NCBI RefSeq assembly: GCF_963678635.1
Contig: NC_087071.1
Span: forward strand, 20,613,194 to 20,677,193
Origin: Symsagittifera roscoffensis
Lineage: Eukaryota > Xenacoelomorpha > Acoela > Convolutidae
Direction: 5' to 3'
Length of the DNA: 64,000 nt
Shown: in pieces, positions 21,817 to 33,902 of the stretch
How positions within the stretch are numbered: the stretch's first letter is position 1
How the letters are laid out: every line of letters starts with the position of its first letter
Translations under genes and position numbers: made by a program
Notes under the pieces: generated by a model
Told to the model about the DNA's origin: nothing
Seen by the model: only the letters and a program-made list of their open reading frames with translations
The model's database searches: none

Positions 21817-23958
21817 TTAAAATCTTGTTTTTGTGCTATTTGTTTTTGATTTGGGTAAGGTTTTATTTAGTTGGCATACTATACAGTCATTGCATAGTAC
21901 TTTTATCCAAATTGGTGCATTTGGGAAATAAAAGTTTTGTATAAAATTTGAATATGTTTTCTCTGATCCAGAGTGTCCTTTAATATTTTGTGTATGTGAA
22001 ATATTAAAAGCTATGAAAATCATACTTAAAGGGAGACAGGGAACTGTAGATTCATTTAATTTGTTTTCTAGAAGGTCTGTGTTTTCGTTAATTGTTGTAT
22101 TATTAAATTTTCGAAAATATCGGAGGAGTGTTTTATTTCCTAAAAATGTGGTATCTGCTTTTACGGGTTTAGTTTTATATTTGTGCCATGATTTTAGTTG
22201 TCTAATTACTGGGTCAAGATTTTGATATTGTTTCAAAGTATTAATTGTAATTTTACCTGTTGGGGGGAGAAAAATGTTTGCAATTTCTAATTTAGATAAA
22301 GGAATTGTATCAAGTGGGTCATGGAGGTCAAATACTTGATTTATTGTGTATTTTGAATCGTTTGTTTGTGGTCCTGATAAATTTATTTTATCAGTTAGGT
22401 TTTCTTTTTCAATTAATGGAAAAAGGTCTTTTTTATGCGAGTGTTGTTTTACTCTTTTTTGTTGGGTGTTATTTTTTATCCATTGTGAGTATGGAATTGG
22501 TTTAAAAGTTGATGTTCCAAGTAGATCAACTTTGTAGTGGTTATTTTGACAATCTAAATAAAGTGGAAAGTGTTGTAGATTGTTTATCTGTGATTGTTCA
22601 ACGTCAGTTTTTACTGCATATTCTAGTCGGGGTGATGTTTCGTTTTTTGCAAGGTAGAATTTTGTATTTTTGGGTATTTCTACTGTAGTTTTACGTGTTA
22701 GTAATTCAGGTGGTGTATTTCGACTTAATGTGTCTGGTAATGCAAGATTTTTTCCTGCTGTCCAAACTATATGTAAGTTTGGAAATTTCATTAGAATTAA
22801 TTGAAATCTGTAAACTCGGTGATTTGGGTTGGATTTTTGTGTGAAGAGAAAAATTATTGGTTTGTGATCTGTGAATAGAACTGTTGGATGTTTTGATCCA
22901 AGTATCAGAAATTCATATTCTGTAAGTGTATAGATTATGGCTGTACATTCTCTCATTAGGGTTGAGAGTCTTAGCTCTGCTTGAGTGAATAAACGAGAAT
23001 TTGCTGATATAAGGTTCATTTTGTTTGTACCATTATGTGATTGTAATAACGCTGCGCCGATGCCAAAGTTCGAAGCATCGCACATTGCGTAGAATGGTTG
23101 ATTTGGATCTGGAATTGTATTCGAAATTTGTTCAGTTAGAAGTTTTTTAATTTCTTCAAATCGTGCTTGATGTTCTGTATTCCATTCAAAATTATTTTGT
23201 TGTCTAAGTATATTATAGAATGGTCTTAGATATAATTGCATTTTATAAACATAATTGCTTAAAAAGTTTAGCATACCAAGGAATTCTTGGATTTTTTTTT
23301 TATTTGTCGGTGGTTGGAGTTTCTGAATAGCGTCAATGCGTGATTTTAATGGAGTGATTGTTTTTCTTTCTATGTTATGTCCTAAGAATTTTACTCGTGT
23401 TAAAAAGAAGTGTGATTTATCAGGGGCGGCCTTCAGATTTTCGTTCTGAAGTATTTGGTGATATTGTTCTAAAACATTGAACATTTCTTCTTTAGTCTGT
23501 GATTGCATAAAAACATCGTCTAAATAGGTGATTGCGTTTTTCTTGAGTATTAGTGGTCGAAAAATTTTGCTCATAAAAGCTGAAAATGCTGCTGGTCCTA
23601 TGGATATTCCATAGAATAAGCGGTTGAATTCATACTGTTGGTTTCCAATAACAAATTGTGTTAAATGTCGCGATTGTTCATCTAATGGCATTTGATTGTA
23701 TGCACTATTCATATCTGCGGTTGTAAAGTATTTTCCGTTTATTTTTGTTAAAATAACTTGTATTGGTTCAATAGGCCAATTACACTTTGATTCATCTATG
23801 AGTGAGTTGAGGTATCTAGCGTCGAGAACGATTTTTAATGATTCTCCTTTGGCTAGAATGATAACAGGGTTGATAAATGTGTTACATTTTGGTTGTTCTT
23901 CTTTATTTACTGGTGATATAATGTTGTATTGTTCTAAAATGTCGAGTAATCTGTTCAC
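21817..23958 (-). pseudogene. pol: Reverse transcriptase, RNase H and integrase zinc finger (pol, middle part; left copy)
   Basis: 713 codons. RT palm motifs: TTADMNSAYNQMPL and the catalytic YLDDVF near 23515-23535. RNase H: AMCDASNFGIGAALL, LSTLMRECTAI and FTDHKPIIF. After a spacer comes the integrase HHCC finger (ISHTQNIKGH, then CNDCIVC) at about 21870-22010. The frame is the continuation of gag-protease but is offset by a one-base loss in a T run near 23997 that the right-hand copy does not have. It ends in a second break before the integrase core. Ty3/Gypsy assignment rests on the PR-RT-RH-IN order and the GPY/F module. Confidence 0.88.
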
Positions 23959-24998
23959 TTTACCGTGTAAGTGAATTGGTACTTTACTTGCTCTTTGTTT
24001 TTGAAAACTGCGTCTGGTTTTAATGGGAGATGTAGTGATGAGCTGATTTTGCCAACATCAAATTTGGATGTTGCATAGACTGATGAATATTTGATTAGCT
24101 GTTTGGCTAATTTATCAAATTCGTCTTGTGTTATTTGTGAATGTTGGAAGTTAAACATTGTTAAAAATTTCTGTTGATTCTCTGCGTAGTTACTTATGTT
24201 GAATGTAGGTTTGAAATATGGGGTTTTTGTGAAATAATCCGTATTTCTTTTTTCGTTACTTATTATATTATTTATGGATAATTCTTCATTAAGAATTGTG
24301 GATTGACAAATATCTAATAATTGGAGTATATTATTTACGCGATATTCTTTTTCGTGTATTGGTGATATCGTAGCGTTGATTTCGCAATAGCCTAAAAGTC
24401 CTAAAGGTAATGTTACTTGATAGGGTGTATTGTTGTATACATGTAGAGATATAATATCTGAATTCGAGTTTTTCGAATATTTTATGGATGAGATTGTGAT
24501 TTTGAAAAATTTATGGATAGGTTTGAATTCAAAATCTGACATATAGAGTTGTTGTTTGTTTTGTTTTTTATCATATTGGTGAACTTGTTTTATTGAAAAA
24601 TTATATATGTTTCCTGATAGTGGTTTCAGGTGTTTTCTTTGTTGGTTATATATTGGATAAAATTTTGAAAAGAATGGTGGTTGTTTGTTTAATCTTTGGA
24701 AAAATGTTAGGGATGTGTCTTTTGTTTTTGTGTATTTATCTTTGATTAGTATTTTACTGTTTAATATGTTGATTGTTGGTATATATTTAGAGATAAATGG
24801 TATTCCTATGATATTGTGTTTAATATCAGTGATATGAAATATTTGTTTAAAAGGTTTACTTAAAATTTTATTCTGCTCCATTGTTCTTGTGGGGAGAAGA
24901 AATAATTGCATTTTTCCATAGTTTACCAATGTTGATCCTTGTGCTGTTGCTAGTTTACTGGAGGTTTCAAGAGGTGTTAGTTTTGGGTGTAAGGTTTT
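23955..24998 (-). pseudogene. pol: Protease-to-RT linker of pol, left copy
   Basis: An in-frame continuation after a nonsense codon at 24999-25001, open to the frameshift near 23997. It encodes the C-terminal half of the retropepsin region (containing NIIGIPFISKY, like the ILG motif of aspartic proteases) and about 200 residues before RT. The right copy reads through this region without a break. Confidence 0.75.
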
Positions 24999-26198
24999 TT
25001 ACTCATTCCATGTGGGAATGTTTATTGTATTTGATTCTGCTCCTGAATCAATTAAAAAATCAATTTCAAGATCTGGTGGTTGAAATTCTTTGCTTCTTGG
25101 ACTTTCTAAAAGAAATGGTATTGTCCAAATTTTTTCTTTGGGTTGTTCTTTTTGTATGTTTTGATAGATGTGATTTGTATTTAAGCATTTTGTTTTGTCA
25201 TTTTCATTGGATTTATTTGTAGTGTTAATTTCGTTTGTTTCTTGTGTTGTTTGTGTAGAATGGATGGGTTCAATATAATAATTGTGAAGGAGTTCTAATT
25301 GATTTTCATATATATGTGATGAAAAAGGTTGTTCATATATAATAGGTTCGTAATCATTTTCAACTGCTATCATATTTATGGAGATAGTGTTTTCTGTATC
25401 ACTTTCTGATTCTGATGATTCACAGTTTATTTGATTCAGTTGTAGTTCGTTATTTCCTGTGTCATCAATACCTGGAGGGTCTGATGTTGTTTCTGGATTT
25501 GATTGTACTTGATTTATATTTCTTTGATGTTTAGGTGTACTACTTCTGTGGCGATTGTTAGAATTATCATAATGGTTATTATTCCTGTGTGGTGATTGGG
25601 AATAATTTCTATAACGATTATTATAACTTGAATGTCGATTTTGTGAATTATTTCGTGATCTGTTTTGATAATTATTGTTTGGTCTGTTGTAGTTTGATCT
25701 ATTATATGAGTTATTCTTTGATCGATTGTTCGGGTAATTCTGGTTTCGGTTGTTTGAATAACTTCTATTCCGATTATTGGAGTAGTTTCTATTTCTATTG
25801 TATGATGAATTTCGTGATTGATTGTTTGGATAGTAATTATTTCTTGATTGGGAATTAGATCTAGAAACAAATCGTGTTGTATTTGAATTTGATCTGGAGT
25901 AGTTATTTCTACTATTTGGTCTATTGTAGTGATTTTGTGACGAATTTTGTGTATTTCTTCGTTCTGGCGATCTTCCTCTATAAGTTGAGTTATGTGGTGA
26001 TTGATTTCTCGTGTAGTTGGTATTGCTCGGTAGTGGTTTTCCTGAACTGTTGTTGCTGTATACATTTTTGTTTGGTAGATTTTGATCTTTCTTCATGTAT
26101 TGATAGAATGATTTATTTGGTTCTTTATATTTTTGAGGTTTATTTTGATTGTCTTGCTGTTTTTGTCTACATTCAGAAATACTATGTCCGTATCGTCG
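24999..26198 (-). pseudogene. gag-pro: Gag C-terminus and protease active site, left copy
   Basis: Same frame as gag. It begins just after the nonsense codon in the zinc knuckle, runs through a long Asn/Arg/Ser/Tyr-rich repetitive linker (about 25500-26060), an acidic Ser/Glu stretch, and reaches the aspartic protease motif FLIDSGAESN at about 25030-25060. It stops at a nonsense codon at 24999-25001, where the right copy has sense codons. Gag, protease and RT therefore share one frame in the ancestral element, with no gag-pol frameshift. Confidence 0.75.
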
Positions 26199-28739
26199 TC
26201 AATAATTACACCATTTTTTGAAAGATGGTTTGCCTTTAAAGTTTGGGTGTTTTTCGTAAATATTGAGTATTTCAGTGATTTTTTCAACGAGGTCTGTATC
26301 TGATTCCTGTATATTGTTGATACTTGTGGTATTTGTTTCGATTCGGTTAACATATTGTAATTTCAGATTTTCTGTTTCTTCGAGTTTCATTGTGATTTCT
26401 GCTTGTTCTAGTTTGTCTACTAGTTTTCGAAAATCTAAATCGGGTTCTGGAATTGAAGAAGGATGGGATGCTCTCTTTTTTATTGCTATTTTTCTTAATT
26501 GCGGTGTTAAGGTCATCATTAGGATTTCTGTCATCTTTGTGTTTTTATAGTCATGTGTATTTAATGAATATGCTTTTCGAACTAGTGTTTCGATGCGTAC
26601 TGCTAATTGCTTGATGATTTCATTTGGTAATCTGCGAATTTCATTACATAAAACTCTTTGTTGTTGTTTGTTTCTTTCGGAGTCAAACATTTTTGAAAAT
26701 TCTTGTGTAAACCTTTTCCAATTTGATTTTATTTCTAGAGGCAATACTGAAAACCATTTTTGGGCTGCGCCGTCTAAAGTTGTTTGTATCAACGCTGTGC
26801 GTCGATGTATCCATTTTTGATGTAGTCGCGTATTAATTGGTTCAGGTCCTATATTTAAAATCAAATTTGCTGTTACTGCATTTAAATAGTCTTCTACAGA
26901 ATATTCAGGGTCTGTTCCTGTGAATACCATTAAAGGTTTATTTGATGTTATTGATGATCCACCCATAAGGTATGGATTCATTGTCATTTGTAATGATTCT
27001 GCTGCATTTGGCATTTGAGAAAAATTTGAAAGTTGATTTCTTGTTATTTCGTGTTGTTGAAGATAATATGGGAGTGGTATTTCATTTTGCATTTGCGTCG
27101 GTTGATACGAGTGTGTGATCATTGGGTTTTGTTGCTGAATTGGTTGAAAATATTGTGTATTAATTGGGTTTTGTTGCTGAATTGGTTGTTGATTTTGTGT
27201 ATCTATCGGTTGTGGAGAAAAAGTTCTATGATTTGTATGTGGTTTCTGTACTCCTTGTCCACGATATTCTTGATTATATGGTGCAAATATATCTGGTTGT
27301 AAAAAATCATCATCTGAGGATAAGTAATCCATTTGATAAGATGTTTGTTTTTTATTTTTATTTTGTTGAAAAATTGGATAGTTTCCACTACGATCCTGTG
27401 AAGGATGTAAATTTGTTTGAAAATTTACTGAATTAGTTTGTGCCATTGGGTTATCCCAATTTCGAGATCTTGTGTAATTATTAAAATTTTTTCGTGGGGG
27501 ATAATTTGTTTTTGATGGATGTGTGTAATTATAATTATGTTCTGCAAAATTGTTTCTAGTGAACGTTTTACGTGTTTTTGACGGTATTGTCATGGGTCTG
27601 TATGTTTGATAATCCATGTGTGAATATTTTGGGGCAACCGAAGGTTTAACGGTTGATTGTAAGGTTACCTGTGTTTGTGAAGGGTTTCTATTTCTTGGTG
27701 TTGTTAAATTTGGACGTATCGGTGAAATACTTTGTTGTGTAGTTGTTTTGTGTACGATTTCTTCATTTATGAAGTGTGATGGTGTCTGGATATCTTGTTG
27801 GGTGAGATTTCTAGTTCCATTGAGGTTTTCATTGTGTATGACTGTGGAGTTTAAACTATTATTTTGCATATCAGGTAAAAATGTATTATAGTTTAATGGT
27901 GTTGCATCAATGGTTAATGGTATTACTCTTACATAATCTCTTACATAAGATATCGTACTTATTGCTTGACTTGAGATTGATTGTGGGAAGTTTATGAATG
28001 CGGGATGAGACCATTCGGGGTCCCAAACATAGTCTGACTGTTCTGTGATGGCAGTATCATCGTTTGAGTTTTGAGGTCTAAAATTTTTTCTTGCTTGTGA
28101 AATTAAATCTAGATTATGTGTGAAATAATCTATTATAAACCATGCCAAGATTTTTTGTAAGTCATGTTTTGTATGTTGTGAAACATCATCTTTAGTGAAA
28201 TTTTCTTTAATTATATTTAGAAAACTAGAGAGTAGTGTGATTTCATGTCGTACTCTTATATGTTTAGATGTTTCTGTCGGTGAGACATTTGAGATTGGGA
28301 TTTCGTTTTCTAATATCGAGATATAACTATATATTATTGCAAAAACTTCATTGGTGAATATGGAGTTTGCTCTTTGTGAGTTATGATATTGTATGCTTTT
28401 TATATATTCTGAGAATACTTTTGAGAATTCTAAATCAAGGTCGTCTGTTTGAATTACATATTTGCTGTGATTCTGGTTTGGTGAGCTGAATTCTATGGAG
28501 TAGATTCCGTATTGTTGTGTTAAGTTGCATATATCTTTCAAATAGTGATCGATAATTTGTCTTTTGATTTTTACATCTGGGAACTCTGTTTTACATGGAC
28601 TGATTCCGGGTTCAAACAAATTTAAGAGTAAATTTTTGCAAAATATATGCTGTCCTCTATCAGTGGTTGCATCTACGATAAAGGGGAAGATATCATCATC
28701 ATCTGTACTTTCTTCACCTGGGGTGTGTGTTGAGCTCAT
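26199..28739 (-). CDS. gag: Gag polyprotein, left copy, truncated in the zinc knuckle
   Basis: 846 codons; structural protein of the particle. The first 270 residues are acidic and helix-rich. Residues about 300-600 are low-complexity Gln/Asn/Pro with two near-identical IQQQNP units. A retrotransposon-gag-like capsid stretch is at about 625-740 (WIHRRTALIQTTL, AAQKWFSVLP). The frame ends at a TGA (26199-26201) where the right copy has the second Cys of a CX2CX4HX4C zinc knuckle. The start ATG lies 26 nt inside the pre-gag ORF. The next frame continues in phase, so the stop is a nonsense mutation, not the natural end. Confidence 0.8.
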   Translation of the reverse strand: MSSTHTPGEESTDDDDIFPFIVDATTDRGQHIFCKNLLLNLFEPGISPCKTEFPDVKIKRQIIDHYLKDICNLTQQYGIYSIEFSSPNQNHSKYVIQTDDLDLEFSKVFSEYIKSIQYHNSQRANSIFTNEVFAIIYSYISILENEIPISNVSPTETSKHIRVRHEITLLSSFLNIIKENFTKDDVSQHTKHDLQKILAWFIIDYFTHNLDLISQARKNFRPQNSNDDTAITEQSDYVWDPEWSHPAFINFPQSISSQAISTISYVRDYVRVIPLTIDATPLNYNTFLPDMQNNSLNSTVIHNENLNGTRNLTQQDIQTPSHFINEEIVHKTTTQQSISPIRPNLTTPRNRNPSQTQVTLQSTVKPSVAPKYSHMDYQTYRPMTIPSKTRKTFTRNNFAEHNYNYTHPSKTNYPPRKNFNNYTRSRNWDNPMAQTNSVNFQTNLHPSQDRSGNYPIFQQNKNKKQTSYQMDYLSSDDDFLQPDIFAPYNQEYRGQGVQKPHTNHRTFSPQPIDTQNQQPIQQQNPINTQYFQPIQQQNPMITHSYQPTQMQNEIPLPYYLQQHEITRNQLSNFSQMPNAAESLQMTMNPYLMGGSSITSNKPLMVFTGTDPEYSVEDYLNAVTANLILNIGPEPINTRLHQKWIHRRTALIQTTLDGAAQKWFSVLPLEIKSNWKRFTQEFSKMFDSERNKQQQRVLCNEIRRLPNEIIKQLAVRIETLVRKAYSLNTHDYKNTKMTEILMMTLTPQLRKIAIKKRASHPSSIPEPDLDFRKLVDKLEQAEITMKLEETENLKLQYVNRIETNTTSINNIQESDTDLVEKITEILNIYEKHPNFKGKPSFKKWCNY

Positions 28740-29181
28740 TTTTTCGTTTGATGACTGTTAATATGTAACTATCGATGTGTCTAATTGGTTGATTCCAATT
28801 GTATAAGTGTACTGGTTTGTGTTTATATTGTTTTTTTATTCTTCTTTTTCCTCTTTTTGATGAATTTGAAGTTGTTTCTGAGTCGGAAAAATATAATTGA
28901 TCGTGAATGGGGCAATTTTTATCTATAGATTCTTTTAATTTATAAAGTTCGTCTAAACTGCTGGTTTCTGATTCTGAAAATGCGTTTCGGTTTTTTGAAA
29001 ATCTTTTTCGTGTTATTTGTCTTTGTTTGGTTATTATTTTTCTTTTTAGTGTTTGTCGTTTTGTTCTAATGTATCCAACTGTTTGTGTATGAGGTGTGAT
29101 TACAAGATCGTATTTTTTGTTATCTATTTCACAATTGTGTAAAACGATTGTTTGTTTATTTCCTAGGTTTTTAAATGACAT
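28714..29181 (-). CDS. Pre-gag ORF of the element, 155 aa, basic
   Basis: The first frame after the leader, identical in translation in both copies (other copy 36855-37322). It has two acidic-Ser patches (SESETSSLDE, SDSETTSNSS), which resemble casein-kinase-type sites. There are also two Arg/Lys-rich stretches (RTKRQTLKRK, KRGKRRIKKQYK) that could serve as nuclear-localisation or RNA-binding motifs. It overlaps the gag start by 26 nt in another frame, so ribosomes would meet it before gag. No family is recognised. An RNA-binding regulator is a guess from composition only. Confidence 0.6.
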   Translation of the reverse strand: MSFKNLGNKQTIVLHNCEIDNKKYDLVITPHTQTVGYIRTKRQTLKRKIITKQRQITRKRFSKNRNAFSESETSSLDELYKLKESIDKNCPIHDQLYFSDSETTSNSSKRGKRRIKKQYKHKPVHLYNWNQPIRHIDSYILTVIKRKNELNTHPR

Positions 29182-30310
29182 AAGGTTTAGGATGACGGAT
29201 GCAAAAGGTTGTTAAATTTTTTCTATTTTCTTAGACTGTTAGTCCTTACGATTTTTTGGTTAGCCTAACCTGGGTCTATTTGTTCAGGGTTGGGGAGAAA
29301 AGTATATCGATTCCGAAGAATGATTTTATACTTTCTCGTGGCTAGTATAAGCTAAGGTGTTAACTTACTTAATCTTACTTAAGGGTAGTGATTGTGGTCA
29401 GGGTTGGAGAATAGTAAATCGATCCACAAGGTTCAGGTATAATTAGAACGCAATTAGTTCATTAGATACTATTTTAAACTTACTAAGTCTAAGATTTATC
29501 CTGGGTCTGGTAAGAGGGGGGATCAAGTGAAGGATGAATAACCGAAGTTCTTCACTGTTGATCCTAATTTGAATGATTAGTTTTATTCAAAAATTTCTGT
29601 TAGTCCTGGGTTTTTAGAAAGGGTTGGATAGTGAATCGACGTTTGAGGTCGTTAGACACTAGCTAAGTGGGTGGGGGAGAACAAAATTGTTCTTTTTGAT
29701 CCAAGGATAGGCCTTGATGATCAAGTTTTAAATTTAATTAAATAGAAAATGATTTAAGATCCAAGGATGAGCCTTGATGATCTGATTTTAAATTTAAGTG
29801 AATTTAAGTTTAAAATGATTTAAATTTGTGTAGAGAAAAGATTTAGTGTTTTTATGATATTAGTGAGCTTATGAATGCTGTTATGTTTAGGTGATGAAGC
29901 TGGAACAACAGGATGATTTATGATTACTAACCATTTATTGTCATGCTACTAATTTTTATTTTGATTTTTCAATAAATATTTTTCAAACATGTTTTGTATA
30001 TTACTGCAGAATTTAGGAAAACAAGCTGAGATCTCTTTATCAATCGTTATTGTATATTAATAATTTTGTTTAGCGCCTGAAATGATTTTGAAGATTGGCT
30101 TCAAGATTTTATGTTTGCAAATGAAAATCTAAATTCATTGCTAGTAGTATTCTAAATACAAAAGTTTGTGTTGGCTTTTGCCGAACTATCATATAACTAT
30201 ATGGTAAGTTTACCTTTGTCGTATGTCGTCTCTGGTTCGAGGTCTTCTTGCAATTCCGGGTAGTTCTCTTATCGTTCGGAATATTGGCTTTGATCTATTG
30301 AGTCGTAGAT
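29182..30310 (-). promoter_or_regulatory. Element 5' leader, left copy, with degenerate repeats
   Basis: Non-coding. Three degenerate units of agggttgg-ga(g)aa-agta-atcga occur near 29287-29313, 29400-29422 and 29618-29640. A 25-bp unit gatccaagga-gccttgatgatc is repeated at 29698 and 29758 (60-bp spacing). It lacks the LTR and PBS and runs straight into duplicated pol at 30310. By position such repeats could be packaging, translation or insulator-type sites, but no function is shown. Confidence 0.55.
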
Positions 30311-33300
30311 TCATTTAATTTGTATTCTAGAAGGTCTGTGTTTTCGTTAATTGTTGTATTATTAAATTTTCGAAAATATCGGAGGAGTGTTTTATTTCCT
30401 AAAATTGTGGTATCTGCTTTTACGGGTTTAGTTTTATATTTGTGCCATGATTTTAGTTGTCTAATTACTGGGTCAAGATTTTGATATTGTTTCAAAGTAT
30501 TAATTGTAATTTTATCTGTTGGGGGGAGAAAAATGTTTGCAATTTCTAATTTAGATAAAGGAATTGTATCAAGTGGGTCATGGAGGTCAAATACTTGATT
30601 TATTGTGTATTTTGAATCGTTTGTTTGTGGTCCTGATAAATTTATTTTATCAGTTAGGTTTTCTTTTTCAATTAATGGAAAAAGGTTTTTTTTATGCGAG
30701 TGTTGTTTTACTCTTTTTTGTTGGGTGTTATTTTTTATCCATTGTGAGTATGGAATTGGTTTAAAAGTTGATGTTCCAAGTAGATCAACTTTGTAGTGGT
30801 TATTTTGACAATCTAAATAAAGTGGAAAGTGTTGTAGATTGTTTATCTGTGATTGTTCAACGTCAGTTTTTACTGCATATTATTTGCATTCTAGTCGGGG
30901 TGATGTTTCGTTTTTTGCAAGGTAGAATTTTGTATTTTTGGGTATTTCTACTGTAGTTTTACGTGTTAGTAATTCAGGTGGTGTATTTCGACTTAATGTG
31001 TCTGGTAATGCAAGATTTTTTCCTGCTGTCCAAACTATATGTAAGTTTGGAAATTTCATTAGAATTAATTGAAATCTGTAAACTCGGTGATTTGGGTTGG
31101 ATTTTTGTGTGAAGAGAAAAATTATTGGTTTGTGATCTGTGAATAGAACTGTTGGATGTTTTGATCCAAGTATCAGAAATTCATATTCTGTAAGTGTATA
31201 GATTATGGCTGTACATTCTCTCATTAGGGTTGAGAGTCTTAGCTCTGCTTGAGTGAATAAACGAGAATTTGCTGATATAAGGTTCATTTTGTTTGTACCA
31301 TTATGTGATTGTAATAACGCTGCGCCGATGCCAAAGTTCGAAGCATCGCACATTGCGTAGAATGGTTGATTTGGATCTGGAATTGTATTCGAAATTTGTT
31401 CAGTTAGAAGTTTTTTAATTTCTTCAAATCGTGCTTGATGTTCTGTATTCCATTCAAAATTGTTTTGTTGTCTAAGTATATTATAGAATGGTCTTAGATA
31501 TAATTGCATTTTATAAACATAATTGCTTAAAAAGTTTAGCATTCCAAGGAATTCTTGGATTTTTTTTTATTTGTCGGTGGTTGGAGTTTCTGAATAGCGT
31601 CAATGCGTGATTTTAATGGAGTGATTGTTTTTCTTTCTATGTTATGTCCTAAGAATTTTACTCGTGTTAAAAAGAAGTGTGATTTATCAGGGGCGGCCTT
31701 CAGATTTTCGTTCTGAAGTATTTGGTGATATTGTTCTAAAACATTGAACATTTCTTCTTTAGTCTGTGATTGCATAAAAACATCGTCTAAATAGGTGATT
31801 GCGTTTTTCTTGAGTATTAGTGGTCGAAAAATTTTGCTCATAAAAGCTGAAAATGCTGCTGGTCCTATGGATATTCCATAGAATAAGCGGTTGAATTCAT
31901 ACTGTTGGTTTCCAATAACAAATTGTGTTAAATGTCGCGATTGTTCATCTAATGGCATTTGATTGTATGCACTATTCATATCTGCGGTTGTAAAGTATTT
32001 TCCGTTTATTTTTGTTAAAATAACTTGTATTGGTTCAATAGGCCAATTACACTTTGATTCATCTATGAGTGAGTTGAGGTATCTAGCGTCGAGAACGATT
32101 TTTAATGATTCTCCTTTGGCTAGAATGATAACAGGGTTGATAAATGTGTTACCTTTTGGTTGTTCTTCTTTATTTACTGGTGATATAATGTTGTATTGTT
32201 CTAAAATGTCGAGTAATCTGTTCACTTTATCGTGTAAGTAAATTGGTACTTTACTTGCTCTTTGTTTTTTGAAAACTGCGTCTGGTTTTAATGGGAGATG
32301 TAGTGATGAGCTGATTTTGCCAACATCAAATTTGGATGTTGCATAGACTGATGAATATTTGATTAGCTGTTTGGCTAATTTATCAAATTCGTCTTGTGTT
32401 ATTTGTGAATGTTGGAAGTTAAACATTGTTAAAAATTTCTGTTGATTCTCTGCGTAGTTACTTATGTTGAATGTAGGTTTGAAATATGGGGTTTTTGTGA
32501 AATAATCCGTATTTCTTTTTTCGTTACTTATTATATTATTTATGGATAATTCTTCATTAAGAATTGTGGATTGACAAATATCTAATAATTGGAGTATATT
32601 ATTTACGCGATATTCTTTTTCGTGTATTGGTGATATCGTAGCGTTGATTTCGCAATAGCCTAAAAGTCCTAAAGGTAATGTTACTTGATAGGGTGTATTG
32701 TTGTATACATGTAGAGATATAATATCTGAATTCGAGTTTTTCGAATATTTTATGGATGAGATTGTGATTTTGAAAAATTTATGGATAGGTTTGAATTCAA
32801 AATCTGACATATAGAGTTGTTGTTTGTTTTGTTTTTTATCATATTGGTGAACTTGTTTTATTGAAAAATTATATATGTTTCCTGATAGTGGTTTCAGGTG
32901 TTTTCTTTGTTGGTTATATATTGGATAAAATTTTGAAAAGAATGGTGGTTGTTTGTTTAATCTTTGGGAAAATGTTAGGGATGTGTCTTTTGTTTTTGTG
33001 TATTTATCTTTGATTAGTATTTTACTGTTTAATATGTTGATTGTTGGTATATATTTAGAGATAAATGGTATTCCTATGATATTGTGTTTAATATCAGTGA
33101 TATGAAATATTTGTTTAAAAGGTTTATTTAAAATTTTATTCTGCTCCATTGTTCTTGTGGGGAGAAGAAATAATTGCATTTTTCCATAGTTTACCAATGT
33201 TGATCCTTGTGCTGTTGCTAGTTTACTGGAGGTTTCAAGAGGTGTTAGTTTTGGGTGTAAGGTTTTTATTTCATTCCATGTGGGAATGTTTATTATATTT

Positions 33301-33641
33301 GATTCTGCTCCTGAATCAATTAAAAAATCAATTTCAAGATCTGGTGGTTGAAATTCTTTGCTTCTTGGACTTTCTAAAAGTAATGGTATTGTCCAAATTT
33401 TTTCTTTGGGTTGTTCTTTTTGTATGTTTTGATAGATGCGATTTGTATTTAAGCATTTTGTTTTGTCATTTTCATTGGATTTATTTGTAGTGTTAATTTC
33501 GTTTGTTTCTTGTGTTGTTTGTGTAGAATGGATGGGTTCAATATAATAATTGTGAAGGAGTTCTAATTGATTTTCATATATATGTGATGAAAAAGGTTGT
33601 TCATATATAATAGGTTCGTAATCATTTTCAACTGCTATCAT
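30311..33641 (-). pseudogene. pol: Protease-RT-RNase H, right copy, broken and truncated
   Basis: 33641-31536 is one frame from before the protease motif (FLIDSGAESN, about 33295-33325) through RT with YLDDVF. A one-base loss in a T run near 31561 ends it. The next frame, 31542-30880, carries RNase H and ends at a stop introduced by a 9-bp insertion (near 30881-30889). The rest reaches only the start of the integrase finger region before the duplication junction. This copy lacks the nonsense codon and the frameshift found upstream of RT in the left copy, so the two copies have different lesions. Confidence 0.8.
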
Positions 33642-33902
33642 AATTATGGAGATAGTGTTTTCTGTATCACTTTCTGATTCTGATGATTCACAGTTTATTT
33701 GATTCAGTTGTAGTTCGTTATTTCCTGTGTCATCAATACCTGGAGGGTCTGATGTTGTTTCTGGATTTGATTGTACTTGATTTATATTTCTTTGATGTTT
33801 AGGTGTACTACTTCTGTGGCGATTGTTAGAATTATCATAATGGTTATTATTCCTGTGTGGTGATTGGGAATAATTTCTATAACGATTATTATAACTTGAA
33901 TG

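Larger units (their letters stand above)
22052..30310 (-). repeat. Left copy of the 8.2-kb internal tandem duplication
   Basis: It runs from mid-pol (22052) through RT, protease, gag and the pre-gag ORF to the leader. It is followed head to tail by the right copy. The junction at about 30305-30316 joins leader sequence ending gtcgtagat to pol sequence beginning tcatttaat. Both parents share GTAGAT-ACATTT / GTAGATTCATTT there, a microhomology of about ten bases. Copies differ at roughly 0.5% of positions by eye. Confidence 0.85.

Noticed and set aside
25514-26065. 183-codon minus-strand frame (and its copy at 33782-34333) plus plus-strand frames over the same region
   Set aside because: Shadows of the Asn/Arg/Ser/Tyr-rich repetitive Gag linker, whose periodic codons keep other frames open. 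The Ile/Thr composition is what the shifted frame of that repeat gives.
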